DNA from: Limnohabitans radicicola
GTDB lineage: Bacteria > Pseudomonadota > Gammaproteobacteria > Burkholderiales > Burkholderiaceae_C
Assembly: GCF_014837235.1 (NCBI RefSeq)
Contig: NZ_JACYFT010000003.1
Coordinates: 329,660 to 393,659 of the forward strand
DNA: 64,000 bases
Direction: 5' to 3'
Each line of letters starts with the position of its first letter. The stretch's first letter is position 1. The notes beneath the pieces are model-generated. The model ran no database searches. It saw nothing but the letters and a program-made list of their open reading frames with translations, and had not been told where the DNA came from. Below, one piece after another: positions 54,295 to 62,500 of the stretch. Made by a program: the position numbers and the translations under genes.

Positions 54295-54401
54295 ACGCTT
54301 TCGGGCCGAAGGCCCTCTGGCTTTGGGGTCTCGCTGGCCCCAGGGCAAGGTGCGCTGTGGCAGGGGGCTTGGCAAAGTGATTCACGGAATATCTAGCAAA
54401 T

Positions 54402-54443
54402 TGAAAGCAAGTGAAAGCTTCCTTGGAGAAATTTTCATTTAAT
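54402..54443 (+). promoter_or_regulatory. Tandem TGAAAGC sites and -10-like box before winged-helix gene 2
   Basis: TGAAAGC lies at 54402 and 54412, and TTTAAT begins 26 bases after the second copy. Spacing and flanking bases match the element at 49903. Here too the distance to the GTG start is about 35 bases. Confidence 0.6.
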
Positions 54444-54472
54444 TGCCAATATCTATAAATCTATCAATTTCT

Positions 54473-54769
54473 GTGCTTTCACTCCATAAGCTTGAACTGA
54501 CCGGCCCTGCAGGTACGGTTCGCATCACCGCCACCGAAGCCACGCTGCTGCGTGCCTTTGCGCAGTCGGCCGATGCGCGCCTGGGCTTTGATCAGGTTGC
54601 CGAGTGCATGGGGGTGACCATGGACGAAGCGCAGAAGTCTCGGCTCCAGGTGCGCATGGTGCGCCTGCGCAAGAAACTGCACGAGGCGGGCGCAGAAGGC
54701 GCTGTCATCGAATCCATCCGCAATGTGGGCTACCAGTTCTTTGAAGAGCTGACGCTGAGCAAGACCTGA
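54473..54769 (+). CDS. Stand-alone OmpR-type winged-helix protein 2 (no receiver)
   Basis: This protein has 98 residues and is a near copy of the one at 49975. The blocks are LTGPAGTVRITATEATLLRAFAQ, VRMVRLRKKLHEAG and IESIRNVGYQFFEEL. Most differences are conservative. The GTG at 54473 aligns with the other copy; a longer TTG frame to 54443 has no counterpart there. It is five bases upstream of the TpsB gene, so it is in an operon with the two-partner secretion genes and probably controls them. Confidence 0.75.
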   Translation: MLSLHKLELTGPAGTVRITATEATLLRAFAQSADARLGFDQVAECMGVTMDEAQKSRLQVRMVRLRKKLHEAGAEGAVIESIRNVGYQFFEELTLSKT

Positions 54770-54774
54770 GTCAG

Positions 54775-56547
54775 ATGCCATTGATTTTTAGCATGCGTCA
54801 TCGTCATCCTCTTTGCAAGACACCGCGCCAGACCTTGCTGGCGCAAAGCCTGGGCTGGGCGCTCGGCTCGTTGTGCCTGCTGGCGGTGTCGCAATCGCAT
54901 GCACAAAAGGCCCCCATCGATGCGGGCGCTCTGCAAAAGAACCTCGAAAACCAGCTGCCTTTGCCTGCGCCGCTGGACCTGAAGGAGCCTGCACCCCGCC
55001 AGAACGAAAGCCGTGCTGCGCAGCCCGGTGAAGTGGTGGCCACGGTCAGCCGCTTTGAGCTGACGGGTGTGCGCAAGCTGGGGCAGGACGATGTGCAGAA
55101 AGTGCTGACCTCCTTCTTGCTGCGACCACTCACGATGGACGATCTGCAGCAGGCCTGCGATGCCATCGAAAACCTCTACCGCAGCCGTGGCTACCTGGCG
55201 CAGGCGGCTGTGCAGCCCCAGAAGATGGAAGCCGGTGTGCTGGTCATCACGGTCATTGAAGCCCGCCTGGGTGCCGTGGCCATCGACACGCCGGACGGTA
55301 CCACCCGTTTGTCGGCGGGTCGTGCAGCGCGCTACATCGACTGGGCGAGTCCGGCAGGGCAAGAGATCAACCTGAACTCGGTCACGCGGGCCATCACCTT
55401 GCTCAACGAAGTGCCTGGCGTGTCGGTCACGAGCGCGCTGGAGCCTGGCACCCAGGATGGCGAAACCAACCTGCGTCTGACGCTCAAGGACGGTCCTCGC
55501 TACAGCGCCTCGGCCGAGGCCAACAATTTTGGCTCCAGCACCACCGGTGCGCACCAGGGCATGGTGCAGGCGGCCTTGAACAACCCCACTGGCCTGGGTG
55601 ATCAGCTCACGGCCAACGGCATTTATTCGCAAGGCTCCCGCTACACCCAGGCGGCGTACTTTGTGCCGGTGTTGCCCAACGGCTTGCGTGGCGGCTTGTC
55701 GGGTTCGGTGCTGAACTACCGCAGCATCGGCCAGTACCAGACCAATGGCGGCTATGGCCAAGCCCAAACCCTGAGTGCGAGCCTGGCCTGGCCGTGGTTG
55801 CGCTCTGAAGCGGGCAACGCCAATGTGTCGCTGCGCTATGACCGCAAGACCTACGCCAACTACCTGATCGCCAACGACGCGGTCACCAGCAGCTACCAGC
55901 TGAGCAACCTGAACCTGAGCCTGTCGGGCAATGCCTACGACAGCCTGCTGGGCGGAGCGATGAACAACGGGCAGATCGGGGTCACGGCAGGGCGTCTGGC
56001 TTTGCAGGCCGACAACCCGTCCAACTACGGTGTCTATACGCCCGAGCGCTTCCTCAAACTGTCGTTCAGCGGCAGCCGCGTGCAGACCGTGCTGGCCGGC
56101 ACGTCCAGGCTGCTGATCAGTGTGTCTGGCCAGCTGGCCAATGAAAACCTCAACAGTGCCGAGCAGTTCTACTTGGGTGGCCCCTACGGTGTGCGGGCCT
56201 ACCCGGTGGCCCAGGGCAGCGGCTCGCAAGGGGCGCAGCTCACACTGGAGTACCAGCACAACCTGCCCAATGAGCTGCAAGGCATTGTGTTCATAGACAG
56301 CGGCATGGTGCAGCAATATGTGCGCCCCTATGCCAACTGGCAAGGCCAGACCCACGCCGACAACCGCTACAGCCTGCATGGCGCAGGCGTGGGCGTGAAG
56401 TGGACCCGGGGCGGCTGGAGTTTGGCCGCCACGGTGGCCAAGGCGTTGGGCAGCAACCCTCTTTACAACCAGCAAGGGCAGGCTGTCAACGTCGATGGCT
56501 CGGCCAGCAAGGCGCGTGGCTGGCTGACCGCGAGCTACAGCTTCTGA
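54775..56547 (+). CDS. TpsB-type outer membrane transporter (ShlB/FhaC family)
   Basis: The product is the outer-membrane pore that secretes the TpsA protein encoded next, 590 residues. After a signal peptide (LLAQSLGWALGSLCLLAVSQ) there is a POTRA_2-like domain at about 85-160 (VSRFELTGVRKLGQDDVQKV). POTRA 2 and a 16-strand barrel domain follow, with the family motif region EQFYLGGPYGVRAYPVAQ and VFIDSGMV. It ends in an aromatic strand (GWLTASYSF). The ATG at 54775 is used. It lies three bases before the tpsA start, so they form one operon. Confidence 0.92.
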   Translation: MPLIFSMRHRHPLCKTPRQTLLAQSLGWALGSLCLLAVSQSHAQKAPIDAGALQKNLENQLPLPAPLDLKEPAPRQNESRAAQPGEVVATVSRFELTGVRKLGQDDVQKVLTSFLLRPLTMDDLQQACDAIENLYRSRGYLAQAAVQPQKMEAGVLVITVIEARLGAVAIDTPDGTTRLSAGRAARYIDWASPAGQEINLNSVTRAITLLNEVPGVSVTSALEPGTQDGETNLRLTLKDGPRYSASAEANNFGSSTTGAHQGMVQAALNNPTGLGDQLTANGIYSQGSRYTQAAYFVPVLPNGLRGGLSGSVLNYRSIGQYQTNGGYGQAQTLSASLAWPWLRSEAGNANVSLRYDRKTYANYLIANDAVTSSYQLSNLNLSLSGNAYDSLLGGAMNNGQIGVTAGRLALQADNPSNYGVYTPERFLKLSFSGSRVQTVLAGTSRLLISVSGQLANENLNSAEQFYLGGPYGVRAYPVAQGSGSQGAQLTLEYQHNLPNELQGIVFIDSGMVQQYVRPYANWQGQTHADNRYSLHGAGVGVKWTRGGWSLAATVAKALGSNPLYNQQGQAVNVDGSASKARGWLTASYSF

Positions 56548-56549
56548 CC

Positions 56550-59500
56550 ATGAGACTGCAGACGCGCACCCTTTGCCAAATGCTCCAGGCCCTGGGCCTG
56601 GTGGCGTCGGTGTGCGTGTCGGCCTCTGCGCTGGCCGGGCAGCCGCCTAACGCCTTGCCCACAGGCGGGCAGGTGGCGGCAGGGCAGGCGGCCATCAGCC
56701 AGAGCGGCAACGCCATGACCGTCAACCAGACCTCGCAGCGTGCCGTGGTCAACTGGGACAGCTACAACGTGGGCAGCAACGCCACGGTCAATTACAACCA
56801 GCCCAGCAGCCAGGCCGTGATCCTCAACCGCGTGACCGGGTCGGGTGCCTCGCAGATCGACGGGGCCATCAAGGCCAACGGCACGGTGATCATTGCCAAC
56901 GCCAACGGCGTGAGCTTTGGCAAGGGTGCCGAGGTCAACGCCGGTGCCGTGGTGGCCACCACCATGAACCAGAGCGATGCCGAATTCATGTCCGGCAGCA
57001 ACACCTGGTCAGGCAACGGCACGGGCAAGGTGGTCAACAAAGGCAAGATCCAGGTCACCGACACCAGCGGTTATGTGGCCCTGCTGGCCCCCGAGGTGCG
57101 CAACCAGGGCGTCATTCTGGCCACCGTGTCGGCCAGCAACGCCGTGGTGGCCGGTGCGGGCGAAAAAGTCACGCTGCAGTTCAGCGGCAGCAAGCTCATG
57201 GGCGTCACGGTCGACAAAGCCGCTGTGAACGCGCTGATCGAAAACAAGCGCGCCATCGAAGTGGCCGGCGGCGTGATCGCCTTGGCGGCCGGCTCGGTCA
57301 ACCAGCTGATGCGCTCGGTCATCAACAACACCGGCCGCCTGGTGGCCAGCAGCATGACCGACAACGGCGGCAAGGTGGAACTGGTGGCGGCCACCGTCAA
57401 CAACAACGGCACGATTGCCGCCAACGCCAACGGCGAGGTGGGCCACGGTGGCAGCATCCAGGTCGTGGCCAACAACGTCAACCTGGGCACGCAAAGCAAC
57501 ATCCAAGCCAATGCCAAGACCCACGGCAATGGCGGCAACGTCCATATTTGGGCCAACGAGCAGGCCACCTTGGCCGGGCAGATCAGCGCCACCGGCGGCG
57601 CGCTTTCGGGCAACGGCGGTGTGATCGACACCAGCGCCAAGCTGTCCGTCAAGTTCGACCCGTCCCTCAAAGTGGACACTTCTGCCAAGAACGGCCGCTA
57701 CGGTCAGTGGACCGTGGACCCGCTGGAGCTGACGGTCGACGCCGCTTCGGCCAGCCTGATTTCGAGCGCGCTGCGCACCACCAACGTCACGCTGGACGCC
57801 ACCGGCTCTGCCTGCGTCGGCAGCCTGGCCAACTGCAGCAGCAGCCAGACGCCACTGATCCACTTTGTGGCTGGTGCCAACATCTATTCAAATAACGCAT
57901 CGACCGTGCTGCGGGTGCTGGCGCCGGGCGGCACCATCAACCTCAACAGCAACATTGAAGTCGGGCAGGTCTATATGGAGGCCGCCACCGTCAATGTGAA
58001 CGCGGGCGGCAACATCGGCACCACCGGCGGTGCAGGCTCCAACATCTTCCTGGTCGGCGCTCAAATCAACATCCTGGGTGGCCTGGGCTCCAACGGCCAG
58101 ACCTCTTCGGGCAGCAGCAGTGCCGCCAGCATTGGCAGCAACCGCCGCCGCCGCGGACTGGATTCGGGCTTGAGTGCCGACGATGCCACTTACACCACCA
58201 ACGGTGGCAACATCGTGGTGCTGGCCACGGGTGACATCTCCATTGGCAGCAGCGCCACCCTGACCGCCAATGGTCAGAACGGCGGCACCATCACCATCGT
58301 TTCGCAGGCGGGCACGGTCACGCACAGTGGCGTGGTCGACGCCGTGGGCACCCGGGGGCAAGGCGGCCAGATCACCCTGGCCGGTCAGGTGGGCACATTC
58401 CTGGTGGGGGCGCTCACCAGTGTGGACGGTGCCACCGCCGGGGGCAAGCTGCAGATCGGCATTGCCCAGAACATGGGCAGTGGCACCACGCTGGCGCCGC
58501 CAGCCATCGGCCCACCCACGGCCTACCTCAACAGCATCACTTTCTCCACCATCACTTCGGGCGTGACCGCACTGGACAGCCAGACCGGACTCACCGCCAA
58601 TGCCAGCAGCGCCATCGGCGCACCCCTGCACACTGCAGGCCAGATTCTTGTTCAGGGTCAGACCACGCTGACCAGCGCAGCCACACTCCAGGCCAACGCC
58701 GACCACGGCGGATCGGTGGCCATGGCTTCCGCAGGCGACTACCGCAACACCGGCTACATCCAGACCAACGGCGGTGCCGGCTTGGGTGGAACCATCCAGA
58801 TCGAAGCGGACCACATCCTCCTTGGGGCAGGCAGTCAAATCAACGCCACCGGCACATTGGGGGGCGGCTCCATTTTGATCGGAGGGGATTGGCAAGGGAG
58901 TGGCACCGTCCGTCATGCCACGACGGTGACCATGAGCCAAGGCGCCAGCATCGATGCCAGCGCCACACAAAATGGCAACGGCGGCAAAGTCGTTCTGTGG
59001 AGCGACATCCACAAAGCCGATTCCGTCACGGCGGTCCATGGGGCGATCTATGCCAAAGGCGGTGTCTACGGCGGCCATGGCGGGCAAGTCGAAACTTCGG
59101 GCCACCTGCTGCAAGTGGATGGCATTGCGGTCAACACCGCTGCGCCCCTGGGGGCTTCGGGGCAGTGGCTTTTGGACCCGTACGACATCGTCATCAACAC
59201 GGCCGGAGCGCAGTACACGAACAGCTCCGGCACGATCACGAGCAACAATGCTTGCACCACCGTTGGACCCAATTGTTCCAGTTACATCGACCATACGGTC
59301 ATTGAATCGGCATTGAACAACGGCAACGTGACGGTTCAGTCCAGTGCGGGCTACAACATCGTCATCCAGGGCGATGGAACCGTTACCACGAACAGCAGCA
59401 ACACCCTGACATACCAATCAGGGGGCAACATCACATTCAACTATGACAGCGCCACTTACCCTGGCGGAGTCAATGGGGCCAATTTGAACCTTGTGCTGCA

Positions 59501-62500
59501 AGCCACAGGCACCATCACAGCGAATGCGCCAATTTCCGTGAACTCTGTCACCGCGAGCGCAGTCGGCTTTGCAGGCAGTGGAAGCTTGTCATTGGGCACA
59601 GGTGGAATCAGCATCAACCAGTCTGGAAACTCCACGTTCAGTGGCGAAATTTCTGGTGCAAATGCCGTGTTCACCAAGGATGGTGCCGGCACGCTCACGC
59701 TGTCTGGCGCCAGTACTTTCATGGGCGGGATCATCGTCAACGCAGGGACCCTCAAGTTGGGTGCCAATCCGCATGCAACGGTCTCGAACGACACTGTGGG
59801 CGGCGGGAATTTGTTTGGCTCCACCACGGACTCGCCTTTGGGCTTGGGTGCCATCACGATCAATGCAGGCGCGACACTGGACACCAATGGGTTCGACATC
59901 AGCGCTAAATATTCCGTTAACAATCCGACGGTCTACATGGTGGGTGCTTCAGCGGCAAGCCAGGCCAAGCTGATCAACAGCTCGACAACTGCTTCCACGG
60001 TTTACAGCGGCATTTCGTTGACCAATGCAGCCACTGTGAACGACATGAGCAATGTGATCGCTCAAGTGGGTGGGAGCGGCACACTGACGATTTTAGGAAG
60101 TGTTGTTGACGGTGCGGGAACCAATTACGCTGGCCTGCAAATTGGCGATGTGGGCTATGCAGGCAAAGTGATTTTGCAGTCCAACAACGCGTTCCATGGC
60201 AATGTGAGTGTCAATTTTGGGACACTGCAGATCGGATACGGGACTTCTCTTGGCTCAGGTGATGTCAGCGTCAATTCTGGTGCTGTATTGGATTTGAATG
60301 GTCAAAGTGTCTCTGGCACAGGCACCTTGACTTTGAATGGCACGGGCATCGGTGGTGGTGGCGCATTGATCAACACGAGCGCCAGTCCGGCCACTTATCC
60401 TGGATTGATCGCGCTGGCTGGGAATGCGTCCGTTGTGGGCGACACAGGCACGATTGCACTGACCGCCACCGGCACGGTCACTGGATCGGGTTTCGGCCTG
60501 ACGCTGGGCGGTGCACAGGGCGGCTCGCTGGCGTCCATCATCGGCACAGACACGGGCACCTTGACCAAGACAGGTTCAGGCACCTGGTTGCTTTCTGGCG
60601 CAAATACCTACAGCGGCGCGACAGCTATTCAGGCCGGCACACTGCAGGCGGGCAGCGCCACGGCACTGGGTTCGGGCACGGTGACGGTCGCATCGGGGGC
60701 GGTGCTGGACTTGAATGGCCAGACCCTAACCAGCACGGGCGCCCTGACGCTCAATGGCACAGGCATTGCCAGCGGTGGTGCCTTGATCAACAGCAGCGCC
60801 ACGCCCGCGACCTATGCCGGTTTGATCACGCTGGGCAGTGCCAGCAGCGTGGTGGGCGACACGGGCGCGATTGCGCTGACGGCCACGGGCACGCTCACAG
60901 GATCGGGCTTGGGCCTGACGCTGGGCGGTGCACAAGGGGGGTCGCTGGCGTCCATCATCGGCACGGACACGGGTACGCTGACCAAGAGCGGTGCCGGCAC
61001 ATGGCTGCTGTCGGGTCTGAACACCTACAGCGGCGCCACAAGCATCCAGGCCGGGACACTGCAGGCGGGCAGCGCCACGGCAGTGGGCTCGGGCACGGTG
61101 ACTGTCGCATCGGGGGCGGTGCTGGACTTGTACGGTCAGACCATGACCAGCACTGGCCTGCTCATACTGAACGGCTCGGGTATCGCCGCCAGCGGCGCGC
61201 TCATGAACAGCAGCACGAATGCGGCCACCTACGCCGGCCTGGCCAGACTGGCCAGCGCCACCACCATCAAAGGCGATGCCGGGACCGTGGCGCTGAGCAA
61301 CACCGGAACCATCACCGGTGCCACCTTCGGCCTGACCTTGGGCGGCGCGCAGGGCGGCTCGGTGGCGTCGATCATCGGCACCACCTCGGGCACCGTCACC
61401 AAGCAGGATGCCGGCACCTGGACACTCAATGGCGTCAGCACCTACACCGGCATCACCACCATCAGTGGGGGCGTGCTGTCGGTGTCGGTCATGGCCATTG
61501 GTGGCACCGCCAGCGGCATTGGCCAATCCACCAATGCCGCAGCCAACCTGGTGATCAATGGCGGCACGCTCCAATACACGGGGGGCACGGCGTCGACAGA
61601 CCGGCTGTTCACCCTGGGCAGCAATGGTGGCGGCCTGGATGCCTCAGGCACGGGTGAATTGACTTGGGCTGCTACGGGCAGTGTTGTACTGACGGCCTCT
61701 ACTTCGCCGACACTGACCTTGACCGGCACAGGTTTGGGCACCTTCAAGCCTGTTGTGCCCAATGCAGCCACCTCTGGGACGACGGCTTTGAGCAAAACAG
61801 GTACAGGGACCTGGACTTTTTCTGCGATCAACAGTACATACACGGGCGCCACCAACATCAGCAATGGCGTCTTGAAGATGGGCACCAACTCGGTGTTTTC
61901 CAGTGGAACAGCAGTCACCGTCAACAGCAATGGCACCCTGGATTTGAATGGCCAGAATCTGTCCAAATCCCTGACCTTGAACGGTGGCACCCTCACCAAC
62001 AGCAACACCAGCAGCATTGGTTATTTCAAGGGCAGCGTAGTAGGCGGTACGGTTGTTACGTTGACGGCCGATTCAAAATTAACAGCGGCAAACGGCGCAA
62101 AACTATACATTAGTGATTATTCTTCGACATCTGGCGCTATTTCTGGTGCATTTGCCATCACCATCGGCGATGCGATTAACAGGGGCGATGTGATTTATGC
62201 GAATAATTTCAATACTTATTCTGGACTCACAACCGTTGACTACGGAGTCTTGCGAATACTTAACAGTGCTACAAGTTCGATCCCTGGTCCATTGACAGTG
62301 AATGCCAATGGTACGCTTGATATTTTTGATTACACATTCAGCAAAAACATCACCCTGAATGGTGGTGTGTTGACAGGTACTTCAACTGTAGCTACCCAAA
62401 ACCCTAGATATACCGGAATTATCACCCTGACGGCAAACTCGACGATTGCAGGTTTCAGTCGTAATGCCGGTATTAACATTGAGACCGGTGGTATTGTCAG

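Noticed and set aside
54303..54315. GGGCC-GAA-GGCCC hairpin after the RTX-like gene as a terminator
   Set aside because: The stem is short and no T-run follows, so it cannot be supported as an intrinsic terminator.
54730..56475. 581-codon minus-strand frame opposite tpsB
   Set aside because: Antisense to a clear outer-membrane transporter gene.
57888..59417. 509-codon minus-strand frame opposite tpsA
   Set aside because: Antisense to the exoprotein gene; Gly/Asp/Val-rich shadow frame.
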